Shown: positions 1 to 8,547 of the stretch, piece by piece
Layout: every line of letters starts with the position of its first letter
How positions within the stretch are numbered: position 1 is the first letter of the stretch
Assembly (NCBI GenBank): GCA_037481615.1
Contig: JBBFLI010000005.1
Reading direction: 5' to 3' (one strand)
DNA: 64,000 nucleotides
Origin: SpSt-501 sp037481615
GTDB taxonomy: Bacteria; Desulfobacterota; Desulfobacteria; Desulfobacterales; SpSt-501
Notes under the pieces: generated by a model
Told to the model about the DNA's origin: nothing
The model's input: only the letters and a program-made list of their open reading frames with translations
The model's database searches: none
Made by a program: the position numbers and the translations under genes

Positions 1-232
1 GGTTCAGGTAGAAGGGAGCGGCGCTCACGACCGCGTCCTTCCCGCCGATGAACGCCTTCAGTCGCGCCGGATCCGCGAAATCGAAGCTTTCGACTCGGGT
101 TTTGGCAAGCGGGGGAAGCGCCGCCGGGGGTCGGCTGTCGGCGAGGTGGACCGCTTTGCAAAAGTCGCAGGACTCGAGCATGGCGGCGATCGTCCCTCCG
201 ACCTTGCCCGCCCCCAGGATGCAGATCTCCAT
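1..232 (-). CDS. Saccharopine dehydrogenase-like NAD(P)-binding protein, N-terminal part only
   Basis: The gene runs off the left edge, so only the first 77 codons are visible. The protein opens with MEICILGAGKVGGTIAAML, a Rossmann dinucleotide-binding motif (GAGKVG) right at the N-terminus, followed by ADPARLKAFIGGKDAVVSAAP. That pattern is typical of the NADP-binding half of saccharopine dehydrogenase / lysine-ketoglutarate reductase-like proteins. The ATG is preceded by GGAGG at good spacing. The substrate cannot be told from this part; many relatives act in lysine degradation or are uncharacterised. Confidence 0.75.
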   Translation of the reverse strand, partial: MEICILGAGKVGGTIAAMLESCDFCKAVHLADSRPPAALPPLAKTRVESFDFADPARLKAFIGGKDAVVSAAPFYLN

Positions 233-326
233 CAGGTTTTCCTCCAACGATCTTTTTCCGAAAGCCTTCTAACGCAAGCGGAACCGAGGATCCAGGGAAA
301 AGTCCTTCATCGGGGAAAGGCCGCTC

Positions 327-1070
327 TCAGGCGTTCCATCCCCCGTCCACGTTGAGCGTCGCCCCCGTGATGTAGGTCGCATCCGGCCCGGCGAGAAAGG
401 CGACGGCGCCGGCCACCTCCTCGGTCCGGCCGTAGCGGCCGAGCGCGGTCATCGAGCGCATGAAATCCGCGTGCGTCCCGGTTTCCGGGTTCATTTCGGT
501 ATGAATCGGCCCGGGCTGCACGGCGTTCACGAGGATGCCGCGGCCGCCCAGATCCTTCGCCCAGCTCCGGGTGAACCCGGCCACGGCGAACTTGGAGGCG
601 TTGTAGACGCTCATGTCCGGACCCGTGGCGCGCTCGCCGAGAACGCTTCCGATGTTGATGATGCGGCTTCCCGGTCCCATCACTTTGACGGCGGCGTTCG
701 TGAGGTGAAAAACGGCGTCGACGTTGATCCGCATCAGCCGCTCGTAGTCGGCGGCCTTGATCTCCCCGATTTTGCCGCCGAGGAAGACGCCCGCGTTGTT
801 CACCAGGATGTCGAGCCCCCCGAAATCCCGGGTGACCCGCTTGACGAGGGGAGGGAGCCGCCGCGGCTGCGCGGCGTCCGCCGGGTACGCCCTGGCCTTC
901 CCGCCCGCCCGGGCGATCTCGCGCACCAGCGTCTCGGCCTGCTTTCGAGATCGACTGTAGGTGAAGGCGACCTTCGCCCCATCGGCGGCGAGCCTGCGGA
1001 CGATGGCGGCGCCGATGCCCCGCGACCCGCCGGTGACCAGAGCGACCTTGTCCGCCAACGGTTTGCTCAT
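327..1070 (-). CDS. SDR-family oxidoreductase (FabG-like)
   Basis: A 247-residue classical short-chain dehydrogenase/reductase. It shows the cofactor motif TGGSRGIG near residue 14, NNAG near residue 90, the catalytic Ser region (INIGSV) and YNASK as the catalytic Tyr-x3-Lys. Family members reduce or oxidise a carbonyl/hydroxyl with NAD(P)H. FabG-like sequence does not fix the substrate, and no fatty-acid synthesis genes are adjacent, so a generic 3-oxoacyl or sugar/alcohol reductase is the safest call. AGGAGA lies about 7 bases before the ATG. It reads divergently from the flavin oxidoreductase at 1375. Confidence 0.9.
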   Translation of the reverse strand: MSKPLADKVALVTGGSRGIGAAIVRRLAADGAKVAFTYSRSRKQAETLVREIARAGGKARAYPADAAQPRRLPPLVKRVTRDFGGLDILVNNAGVFLGGKIGEIKAADYERLMRINVDAVFHLTNAAVKVMGPGSRIINIGSVLGERATGPDMSVYNASKFAVAGFTRSWAKDLGGRGILVNAVQPGPIHTEMNPETGTHADFMRSMTALGRYGRTEEVAGAVAFLAGPDATYITGATLNVDGGWNA

Positions 1071-1374
1071 CTGCGTTTCTCCTTTCCCGAACGTTCTTGC
1101 GCCTTGCGGCGGAGTTCCAGTTCACGGCCCAACGCTAACGATCTTTCGGGGAAGGTCAAGATATCGAGATCCTTCTTGATTCCACAAAACCGACGTGGTA
1201 TGGAAGAAAACCTTTTCGTTTCCCCGATGACGGCGCAGAAGCCATGTGCTGCATCACCCCGCGAGTTCGTCTCTCCTCATCGTTTTTCCTCATGAAACCT
1301 GAGCGTACGCAATTGCCCGGGCGGCCGGGGTTTTTCAGCCGATCCATCTCTCCGTGCCTCATGAGGTCGACGCC
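1071..1374. other. Divergent intergenic region between SDR and flavin oxidoreductase genes
   Basis: About 300 bases separate the two divergently read genes, so promoters for both are expected here. I could not pick out a convincing -35/-10 pair, operator or riboswitch fold. The only clear signal is the ribosome-binding GAGGT just before the ATG at 1375. The open frames across this stretch are antisense extensions and are not called. Confidence 0.5.
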
Positions 1375-3291
1375 ATGGAATGTCTGTTCTCGCCTTTTCG
1401 TCTGAAGCAACTGGAGATCCCCAACCGCATCGTCATGCCGGCGCTTGCCTCGTTTCTGATCGAGCCGGACGGCACGATCACGGAGAAGACCGTTGAACAC
1501 TACCGCCGCCGGGCCTCCGGCGGACCCGGGATGATCATCGTGGAGGCCTGCGCCGTTTCCCCGGAGGGGGTCGTTTCCGCCCACCAGGCGCGGATCTACG
1601 AGGATCGCTTCGTGGAGGGGCTGGCCCGGATCGCCGAGGCGATCCGGGCCGAGGGGGTGGTGCCCGCCGTGCAGATCCATCACGGCGGCCGCCAGACATC
1701 GGCCAAAGTCATCGGCAGAAAGCCGCTCGCCCCCTCCCCCATCCCCTGCCCCAGCATCAAGGGCGAGGTCGAACCGCTCACGCGCGAGGGCATCCAGGAA
1801 CTCGTCGACCAGTTCGCCACGGCGGCGGTGCGCGCCCGCCGGGCGGGCTTCGAACTCGTCGAAATCCACGGCGCCCACGGCTACCTCGTCAACCAGTTTC
1901 TCTCGCCCTATTCCAACAAGCGGGAGGACGAATACGGGGGCGACCTCGCCGGAAGGACCCGCTTCGCCTGCGACATCGTGCGCGAGATCCGCAGGCGTGT
2001 CGGCGGGGAATACCCCCTCTCCTTCAAGATCAGCGCCGAGGAATTCGTCCCCGGCGGGCTGACCGTCGAGGACAGCATCGCCATCCTCGAACTCTTGCAG
2101 CAGGCAGGGATCGACATCGTCCAGGTCTCCGCGGGAAACGACGCCACCCCGGAGTGGATCTGCCAACCGATGTTCATGGACAAGGCCTGTCTCGTGCCCT
2201 TTGCCGCGAAAATCCGCTCCGCCCTGCGCCTCCCCGTGATGGCCGTCGGTCGCATCAACGACCCCCACATCGCCGAGAGCATCCTCGCCCGCGGTCAGGC
2301 GGATCTCGTGTGCATGGGCCGGGGGCTGCTCGCCGATCCCGACATGCCGAAAAAGGCCCGCGCCGGCGATTTCGACACGATCCGTTTCTGCATCGCCTGC
2401 AACACGTGCATGGAGTCGATCTTCCGCCGCGGCCGGGTCGAATGTCTGGTCAACCCCTTTCTCGGCCGCGAGCAGGAACTCGTCATCCGCCCGGCAGACA
2501 AAAAGCGCCGCATCCTGGTGGTCGGCGGCGGCCCGGCCGGGTTGAGCGCCGCCTGGATCGCGGCCCGGCGCGGCCACGAAGTCACCCTTTGCGACCGCCA
2601 GCCCGTTCTGGGCGGCCAGCTCGTCGCCGGAAGCGAGCCGCGCTTCAAGCGCGAACTCAAAACCCTGATCCGCTTTCTCTCCCGCCAGGTCGAGCTGAGC
2701 GGTGTGCGGCGCCTGCTCGGCTTCGCGGTGGACGCCGGTTTCATCGCCGCCTCCCGACCCGACGCTGTCGTGATCGCCACCGGTTCGAACCCGGTGCTGC
2801 CGCCCGTCCCGGGGATTGAGCGGCCTTTTGTCTACTCCTACAACCAAGTGTTGAACGGCCTGGGGACCAGGGCCTGCCGCACCGTCGTGATCGGCGGCGG
2901 GGCGACCGGCTGCGAGATCGCCCTGCACCTCGCCGAGGCGGGCTCTCCCGTGAGCCTGATCGAAATGGAGCCGCGCATCGGGCAGGGGATCGAGGCCATC
3001 AGCCGCAAGGTGATTCTCGAGCGCCTTTCACGTTTCAAGGTCGAGGTGTTCACCCGGAGCCGCCTGATCCGCATCGACGAGGCCGGGGCCGTGATCGGCC
3101 ACGCCGAACAGGGCGAGCGGTTGCTCCCGGCGGAACGCGTGGTGATCGCCGTCGGCTGCCGACCCGAAAACGGCCTGGCCGACGAGGTCCGCCAACTCGG
3201 GATCGAAATGCACCTTCTGGGCGATTGCGTCGAGCCGCGGAACGCCAAGGCCGCGATCTACGAGGGGACGGTCCTGGGGCTCTCCATCTAA
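1375..3291 (+). CDS. NADH:flavin oxidoreductase / 2,4-dienoyl-CoA reductase-like (OYE + FeS + FAD)
   Basis: 638 residues, the usual length of the bacterial 2,4-dienoyl-CoA reductase (FadH) family. An N-terminal old-yellow-enzyme TIM barrel (about 1-340; FSPFRLKQLEIPNRIVMPA at the start, EIHGAHGYLVNQFLSPYSN in the middle) is followed by an iron-sulfur cysteine cluster (CIACNTCM, then a later Cys in VECLVNP). A C-terminal FAD/NAD(P) module follows (VVGGGPAGLSAAWIAARRG; second Rossmann VIGGGATGCEIAL). Such enzymes pass electrons from NAD(P)H through FAD and 4Fe-4S to FMN to reduce an enone or enoyl-CoA. A GTG seven codons upstream is possible, but ATG 1375 sits behind GAGGT at proper spacing. 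The true substrate is unknown. Confidence 0.9.
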   Translation: MECLFSPFRLKQLEIPNRIVMPALASFLIEPDGTITEKTVEHYRRRASGGPGMIIVEACAVSPEGVVSAHQARIYEDRFVEGLARIAEAIRAEGVVPAVQIHHGGRQTSAKVIGRKPLAPSPIPCPSIKGEVEPLTREGIQELVDQFATAAVRARRAGFELVEIHGAHGYLVNQFLSPYSNKREDEYGGDLAGRTRFACDIVREIRRRVGGEYPLSFKISAEEFVPGGLTVEDSIAILELLQQAGIDIVQVSAGNDATPEWICQPMFMDKACLVPFAAKIRSALRLPVMAVGRINDPHIAESILARGQADLVCMGRGLLADPDMPKKARAGDFDTIRFCIACNTCMESIFRRGRVECLVNPFLGREQELVIRPADKKRRILVVGGGPAGLSAAWIAARRGHEVTLCDRQPVLGGQLVAGSEPRFKRELKTLIRFLSRQVELSGVRRLLGFAVDAGFIAASRPDAVVIATGSNPVLPPVPGIERPFVYSYNQVLNGLGTRACRTVVIGGGATGCEIALHLAEAGSPVSLIEMEPRIGQGIEAISRKVILERLSRFKVEVFTRSRLIRIDEAGAVIGHAEQGERLLPAERVVIAVGCRPENGLADEVRQLGIEMHLLGDCVEPRNAKAAIYEGTVLGLSI

Positions 3292-3363
3292 CCCGCCCTC
3301 TGCCGCCCCCTGGACCCGCTAACGCGCCGTTTTTTTGCCGGCGCAAGGAGAAAGGAGGTCGGC

Positions 3364-4539
3364 ATGAAGAGCCCGGGTGGCAAACGGAGTTTGGGGGCTT
3401 TCGGCGCCCTGCTGGTAATCGGCCTGCTTTGCGGGGCGACCTTCAAAGAGTGCACGCCGGTCACCCCGGCCTACCAGAACCCCTACCAAGGTCACGCCTA
3501 CTGGTTCCGGGGAAACATCCACACGCACACGCGCCTGAGCGACGGCGGCCTCACCACCCGCGAGGTTGCCGCCCTTTACCGGAATGCAGGCTATCACTTC
3601 ATCGCCTTGACCGATCACAACCGCGTGAACAACGAGCCCGCCGAGGGAATCGTGCTCCTCCGCGGCTGCGAGAGCGGGGACTGGTGGGAAAATCACCTGA
3701 ACGCACTCGGGGTCGCCCGCTGCCCGGAGGAGTGCGCAAGCTGCTACTGGGGCTGGGGGCTCCCCACCTGCAGCAACGCGGAGAACCAGAAGCGGATCAA
3801 CCAGGCGCTGGAACAGGGCGGGTTCGTGATGCTCAACCACCCGAACGAAACCGGACCGGACTGCTGGATCGACGAGCCGATCGAGCGGGGCTGGCCCGAG
3901 CACAAGCTTCTCGGGGTGAAAGGGTTTCAGGCGATCGAGATCATGGGGGCCGTGGACAAGTGGAAATTTCTTCTCGACCGCGGCCGGGTCGTCTGGGCGG
4001 TCATGGCGGACGACTTTCACAGCGGCCAACCCGGAACGAAAGGCTGGGTCGTGGTGAACTCCTCGCGCTCCCCCGCCGACGCCGCGGACATTCTCGAGAA
4101 CCTGCGGCGCGGAAACTTCTACGCCGTCAAAAACGGCGGCCGCGACGCTCAACGCACCCCCGCCTTCCGCTCGATCCAGACGGTCGGAAACATCGTTTCC
4201 GTCTCCTTCACGAATGCGAGCACGATCCGTTTCATCGACTGCCGGGGCATCCTGGAGGAGAAATTTCTCCCGGGGGATGAAGGCCAAGAGAAGTCGGCAA
4301 GCTATGTGCCTGCCTCGGGCGGTCTGCCCGTCCCGAGGGGTTACCTCCGCGTGGAAATCGAAGACGCGAACGGCAACATCGCCTTCTCTCAGCCGCTCGC
4401 CGTGATCGGCGACTCCCCCTGCGCGAGCCAGATCCCTCCGCAAACCTGCAGCAAAACCTCCTGCGCCGACCTTCCCTGCTGCGCGGGCTACCATTGCTGC
4501 GGCGAGCGCTGCCTGCCGGTTTCCATGCAATGTCCCTGA
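3364..4539 (+). CDS. Exported PHP-domain metal-dependent phosphoesterase-like protein with Cys-rich tail
   Basis: 391 residues beginning with a hydrophobic export signal (about 10-27, ending near LLCGATFKEC; a lipoprotein site is possible but the lipobox is poor). The body is a PHP domain: NIHTHTRLSDG near residue 53 gives the HxH and D ligands, ALTDHN the next His, RGCES a Glu, LNHPNE a His and DDFHSG the terminal DxH. These ligands support a metallo-hydrolase, perhaps a phosphoesterase. The last 40 residues hold nine cysteines in a C..C..C..CC..CC..C..C pattern, unlike ordinary PHP proteins. AGGAGG precedes the ATG. No partner gene is evident. Confidence 0.8.
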   Translation: MKSPGGKRSLGAFGALLVIGLLCGATFKECTPVTPAYQNPYQGHAYWFRGNIHTHTRLSDGGLTTREVAALYRNAGYHFIALTDHNRVNNEPAEGIVLLRGCESGDWWENHLNALGVARCPEECASCYWGWGLPTCSNAENQKRINQALEQGGFVMLNHPNETGPDCWIDEPIERGWPEHKLLGVKGFQAIEIMGAVDKWKFLLDRGRVVWAVMADDFHSGQPGTKGWVVVNSSRSPADAADILENLRRGNFYAVKNGGRDAQRTPAFRSIQTVGNIVSVSFTNASTIRFIDCRGILEEKFLPGDEGQEKSASYVPASGGLPVPRGYLRVEIEDANGNIAFSQPLAVIGDSPCASQIPPQTCSKTSCADLPCCAGYHCCGERCLPVSMQCP

Positions 4540-4692
4540 GCCTCTTTCGGACTCAAGGGATCCCCCCACGTCCCGGGCCGCCTCCCTCATCGGGCGGCGG
4601 CCCCCCGCGGGGGACCCCATGGCGATTGATCTCCGGGCGCTTCCGGGTTATCAGCCGGTAGCGCATCATGGGTTGAGGAGGCAATTCCGGCC

Positions 4693-5292
4693 GTGGAACG
4701 CTATGCCTGTCTCCACTGCGATCTCTTGCAGGAAGTCCCCCCCCTGGCCGAGGGGGAGGTCGCGCGCTGTTCCCGCTGCGGCTGGCTGATTCTGCAGAAC
4801 AGGCCGCAAAGCTTCGAGCGTCCGCTCGCCCTGCTGCTTGCGGCCGTGATCCTCTTTGCGGTCTTTCAATCTTTCCCCCTGCTCACCTTCAAAAAGGCGG
4901 GGCTCGAGCAGACGGCCCATATCGCCACGGGCATCGGCGAACTCGCCCGGCAGGGGATGGTCCCCCTGGCGGCACTCGTCGCCGCGACACTCGTCGTCGT
5001 GCCGGCGCTTTATCTCCTTTCGCTTCTCTACGTGCTCGTGCCGGCCGCCTTGAACCGCCGGGCGCCGGGGATGTTCCTCCTCTTCCGCTGGGTGAGGGTC
5101 CTGGCGCCCTGGCAGATGGTCGAGATCTTCCTCCTCGGCGTCCTGGTCAGCCTCACCAAGGTGTCCCAGATGGCCCGGATCGAGGTCGGGGCGGCCCTCT
5201 ATGCCCTCGGGGCGTTTCTTTTCGTGACCGCCGCGGCGACGGCTGCCCTAGACCCCCAGGAAATCTGGCGCTTGTGGAGGAGACGGGGATGA
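4693..5292 (+). CDS. pqiA: PqiA-domain membrane protein, first half (split PqiA)
   Basis: 199 residues starting at GTG. It begins with an N-terminal zinc-ribbon pair (CLHCDLL, then CSRCGW) and continues with four hydrophobic segments (about 38-56, 82-105, 130-150, 170-188), the layout of one PqiA domain. In E. coli a single PqiA of about 417 residues carries two such domains; here they are two genes. PqiA is the inner-membrane partner of the PqiB MCE tunnel that moves lipids between inner and outer membranes. The stop overlaps the next start (ATGA at 5289), so the genes are translationally coupled. Confidence 0.88.
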   Translation: MERYACLHCDLLQEVPPLAEGEVARCSRCGWLILQNRPQSFERPLALLLAAVILFAVFQSFPLLTFKKAGLEQTAHIATGIGELARQGMVPLAALVAATLVVVPALYLLSLLYVLVPAALNRRAPGMFLLFRWVRVLAPWQMVEIFLLGVLVSLTKVSQMARIEVGAALYALGAFLFVTAAATAALDPQEIWRLWRRRG

Positions 5293-5915
5293 CAGCCTCT
5301 CCCCGGACCGCGCGGCAGGCCGGGATGGCGGCCTGCGAGGTGTGCCTGCTGCTCAGCCCCCGCAGCCGCAGCCGCTGCCCGCGTTGCCGCAGCCCCCTCC
5401 ACAGCCGCAAGCCGCAGAGCATCTCCCGCACCTGGGCGCTGCTGATCGCCGCTCTGCTGTTCTACTTCCCGGCGAATTTGCTGCCCATGACCACCGTCGT
5501 CACCCTGGGGCGCGCGCAATCGGACACCATCCTGAGCGGTGTCGTCTACTTCATCCAGACCGGTTCCTGGCCGATCGCCGCCGTCATCTTCATCGCCAGC
5601 ATCCTCGTCCCCCTGCTCAAAATCGGCATCCTGGCCTTTCTGCTGGTCAGCGTGCAGCGCGGATCCACATACCGCCCCCTCGAGCGGACGCGGCTCTACC
5701 GCATCACGGAGCTGGTCGGCCGTTGGTCGATGCTCGACATCTTCGTCGTGACCGTGCTCGTCGCCCTGGTCAATCTCGGGGCGCTGGCCTCCATTCAAGC
5801 CGGACCGGCGGCGCCCTTCTTCGCCGCGGTGGTCGTCCTCACGATGTTCGCCGCCATGAGTTTCGATCCCCGCCTGATCTGGGATCGATGCTCCGGGGAG
5901 GAAAGCGATGACTGA
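5289..5915 (+). CDS. pqiA: PqiA-domain membrane protein, second half (split PqiA)
   Basis: 208 residues, with the same plan as its upstream neighbour: a zinc ribbon (CEVCLLL and CPRCRSPL) followed by four membrane segments, including YFPANLLPMTTVVTLG, a characteristic PqiA stretch. It corresponds to the second domain of full-length PqiA. A GTG at 5274 is in frame, but ATG 5289 overlaps the previous stop and follows GGAGG, so it is preferred. It overlaps the following pqiB start by 8 bases. Confidence 0.88.
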   Translation: MTASPRTARQAGMAACEVCLLLSPRSRSRCPRCRSPLHSRKPQSISRTWALLIAALLFYFPANLLPMTTVVTLGRAQSDTILSGVVYFIQTGSWPIAAVIFIASILVPLLKIGILAFLLVSVQRGSTYRPLERTRLYRITELVGRWSMLDIFVVTVLVALVNLGALASIQAGPAAPFFAAVVVLTMFAAMSFDPRLIWDRCSGEESDD

Positions 5916-7584
5916 CACGGATCTCGAGGCAAACGGCGCGGACGGCCTCCCCCGTGCGGAGGTCCGCCGCAGGCGGAGCCTTTCCCTCGTCTGGGTCGTC
6001 CCCATCGTTGCGGCCCTGATCGGGGCCTGGCTCGTCTTCAAGGCCCTGAGCGAAAAGGGTCCCGAAATCACGATCGCCTTCAAGTCCGCCGAGGGGCTCG
6101 AGGCCGGAAAGACCAAGGTCCGTTACAAGGACGTCGACATCGGCCAGGTGACCGCGATCGAGCTGAGCGAGGACCTGAAAGGCGTCCTCGTCCGCGCGGC
6201 CCTCGTCCGCGACGCCGAGCGGCTGATCTCGGAGAACACGCGCTTCTGGGTCGTCCGCGCCCGGGTCTCGGCGAGCGCGATCTACGGCCTGGGGACGGTC
6301 TTCTCCGGCGCCTACATCGATCTCGACCCCGGCCCGCCCGGAAAACCGGCGCGGCACTTCACCGGGCTCGAGGAGCCGCCCGTGGTCACGACCGGCATGC
6401 CCGGGAGGCATTTCCTCCTCGAGTCCGAGCGGCGCGAGTCGATCGAAATCGGCTCTCCGGTCTACTTCCGCCAGATCCGCGTGGGCGAGGTCGTCTCCTT
6501 TCATCTGAGCGAAGACGGCTCGAAGATCGTATCCAAAATCTTCGTGCACGACCCCTACCACCGGTTCGTCCGCAGAAACACCCGTTTCTGGTTTGCAAGC
6601 GGCCTGGATGTCCGCATCGACTCCGCGGGCATTCGCGTGCGCACCGAATCCCTGGTCTCTCTGCTGGCCGGGGGGATCGCCTTCGATACCTTCCTCGATC
6701 CGGGGGACGGTCGGGAAGAGGCGCCGGAAGGTGCGGTCTTCCGGCTCCATGCGGGCATGGACGCGGCCAAAGAGCGGGAGTACGACGAAAGGGATCTCTA
6801 TGTTCTCCTCTTCGACGAATCCGTCCGCGGGCTCTCCCGGGGGGCCCCGCTCGAGTTCCGCGGATTGCAGGTCGGCAAGGTGATCGACATCAAGACCGAG
6901 CTTGATCTCGCCTCGAACCGCGTGCGCATCCCGGTCGTCGTCGCCCTGGAGACGGATCGGATCGCGCTTCGCGAGCGCCCGAAGGGGATGGAAACCCGCG
7001 AGGCCCTGCTCGCCTTTCTCGTCGAGCGCGGCCTTCGCGCCCAGCTGCGTACGGCGAGCCTGCTCACGGGACAGCTCTATGTGGCGCTCGACTTCTTCCC
7101 CAAGGCGCCCCCCGCGCGGATCTCCCCGAAGGGCCCCTACGGCTACCCGGAGTTCCCGACGACCCCCACCCCCTTCGAGGAGATCGGAGCCAAGCTGAAC
7201 CGCCTGGTCGATCATCTCGACCGCATGCCCTTCGACGAGATCGGCCGCGACTTGCGCGCAACCATCAAAGGCGCAAGGCGCGTGGCCGATTCCCCCGAAC
7301 TCGTGGAAGCCGTACAGTCGTTGAACGGCGCCTTGAAGGAGCTGCGGGAGCTCGTGCGAGAGTTGAGAGCGGGGGCCGCCCCCGAGCTCACGGCGACCCT
7401 CGAGGAGGCCCGAAGAGCGCTCGCCGCGGCGCAGGCGACGCTTGCCGCCGACTCGCCGGTTCAGGCGCGGCTGAACGCGGCGCTGGATGAGCTCGCCGCG
7501 GCGGCGCGAGCCCTGCGCACGCTCGCCGATTACCTCGAGCGTCACCCCGAGGCGGCCCTCTTCGGCAAAGGAAAAGAGAAATGA
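5908..7584 (+). CDS. pqiB: PqiB: MCE-domain intermembrane lipid transport protein
   Basis: 558 residues, close to the 546 of E. coli PqiB. One N-terminal membrane anchor (LVWVVPIVAALIGAWLVF, about 28-45) is followed by tandem MCE/MlaD domains, the first recognisable from KSAEGLEAGKTKVRYKDVDIG and later copies from IEIGSPVYFRQIRVGEV and SRGAPLEFRGLQVGKV. The C-terminal 150 residues are helical (REARRALAAAQATLAADS) and would form the coiled tube. Family knowledge: the hexamer builds a periplasm-spanning lipid channel. It lies inside the pqiAABC operon with overlapping ends on both sides. Confidence 0.93.
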   Translation: MTDTDLEANGADGLPRAEVRRRRSLSLVWVVPIVAALIGAWLVFKALSEKGPEITIAFKSAEGLEAGKTKVRYKDVDIGQVTAIELSEDLKGVLVRAALVRDAERLISENTRFWVVRARVSASAIYGLGTVFSGAYIDLDPGPPGKPARHFTGLEEPPVVTTGMPGRHFLLESERRESIEIGSPVYFRQIRVGEVVSFHLSEDGSKIVSKIFVHDPYHRFVRRNTRFWFASGLDVRIDSAGIRVRTESLVSLLAGGIAFDTFLDPGDGREEAPEGAVFRLHAGMDAAKEREYDERDLYVLLFDESVRGLSRGAPLEFRGLQVGKVIDIKTELDLASNRVRIPVVVALETDRIALRERPKGMETREALLAFLVERGLRAQLRTASLLTGQLYVALDFFPKAPPARISPKGPYGYPEFPTTPTPFEEIGAKLNRLVDHLDRMPFDEIGRDLRATIKGARRVADSPELVEAVQSLNGALKELRELVRELRAGAAPELTATLEEARRALAAAQATLAADSPVQARLNAALDELAAAARALRTLADYLERHPEAALFGKGKEK

Positions 7585-8210
7585 CCCCAAGACGAAAGTC
7601 CGGCGTCCCCCGCATCGCCAAGATCGCCCTCAGTTTGTTCCTGCTGGGGTGCGCAACCGCAAGCCCCCGCGTCGCATACTACCTGCTCTCCCCCGACGTC
7701 GAACCGGCATCCGCCGCAACCGCCGCCGAAACCCGCCCCCCGCTCAAGGTGGCTCTTCGGCCGCTCGTCCTGCCCGATCTCATCGACCGCCCGCAGATCG
7801 TCGTGCGGTCAAGCGAAGCCACGGTCGAGGTCTCCGAGTTTCACCGCTGGGGGGGAAGCTTGAAGAGAGAGATCGCCCGCGTCCTGGCCGAAAACCTAAA
7901 CCTCCTTTTGCACGACCATCCCGCCGTCGTCGCCACCGACGATCTCGCCCTCGGGCCGGATCTCGTCCTGGCCGTCCAGATCCTGCGCTTCGACGGCCGC
8001 CCCGGGGGCGAGGTCACGCTGAACACCCTCTGGACGCTTGCGCGCCCCCAAGCCGCAGGCGAGCGCCTGGTGCAAGATTCGCGCATCCGCGTCCTTTGCG
8101 AAGCGCCGGGTTACGAGGGCCTCGTGCTCGCCCACAGCCGCGCCCTCGGCCTGCTCAGCCGCGAGATCGCCGCCGGGGTCCGTCGTCTCGGTCAACGGTC
8201 CGCCCCTTGA
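7581..8210 (+). CDS. pqiC: PqiC-like outer-membrane lipoprotein (ABC-type transport auxiliary, DUF330)
   Basis: 209 residues with a lipoprotein signal (IALSLFLLGCATAS; the lipobox Cys is about residue 24) followed by RVAYYLLSPDVE, the standard start of the PqiC/YmbA family. Family members sit on the inner face of the outer membrane and dock the PqiB tube. The start overlaps the pqiB stop (ATGA). It is the last gene of the operon; no clear terminator follows. Confidence 0.88.
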   Translation: MTPRRKSGVPRIAKIALSLFLLGCATASPRVAYYLLSPDVEPASAATAAETRPPLKVALRPLVLPDLIDRPQIVVRSSEATVEVSEFHRWGGSLKREIARVLAENLNLLLHDHPAVVATDDLALGPDLVLAVQILRFDGRPGGEVTLNTLWTLARPQAAGERLVQDSRIRVLCEAPGYEGLVLAHSRALGLLSREIAAGVRRLGQRSAP

Positions 8211-8547
8211 GACCTTTCGTCGCCGAGGGGGGGTCGAACCGGAGGATTTGTCTCACCCGGTTCTTCGCATCTTGCGTTATCTTTGCAAATTTCTTATGGT
8301 GGAGGCCTCTTTTCAGATTCATGTCCGCTCTTCACCTTCTGCGGCGTCGACCGGAGCACCTCCCCCGAGTTGACAGGTCGGAAGCCATGGGAGATCGTGC
8401 AGGTCATCACGCCCAAAACGTCTCCCCGCATGCATGATGGTTGTGCCCGAACCGGGATTGGAGGAGTCGGTCTCCACCGTATCCAAAGTCGTCGAAACCG
8501 CTTTTCGCTTCTTCCACTGCGTCCCCCTGACGGAAAGGAGGTCGGAA
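8211..8547. other. Intergenic region before the acetamidase gene
   Basis: About 340 bases with no supported gene. A perfect TTGACA at 8370 has no acceptable -10 hexamer at 16-18 bases, so I do not call a promoter. Open frames here are short and resemble nothing known. The only firm element is AAAGGAGG just before the ATG at 8548. Confidence 0.4.

Noticed and set aside
1156..2928. 590-codon open frame on the minus strand over the flavin oxidoreductase
   Set aside because: Shadow of a strongly recognised gene on the plus strand; no family motifs and low-complexity His/Asp/Gly content.
3325..3350. GCGCCG/CGGCGC hairpin before the PHP gene
   Set aside because: The T-run lies in the loop, not after the stem, so it is not a terminator.
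4590..4620. GGCCCCCCGCGGGGGACC palindrome
   Set aside because: Simple GC-rich palindrome without T-run or repeat copies.
8370..8395. TTGACA as a promoter of the acetamidase
   Set aside because: No acceptable -10 box at 16-18 bases.
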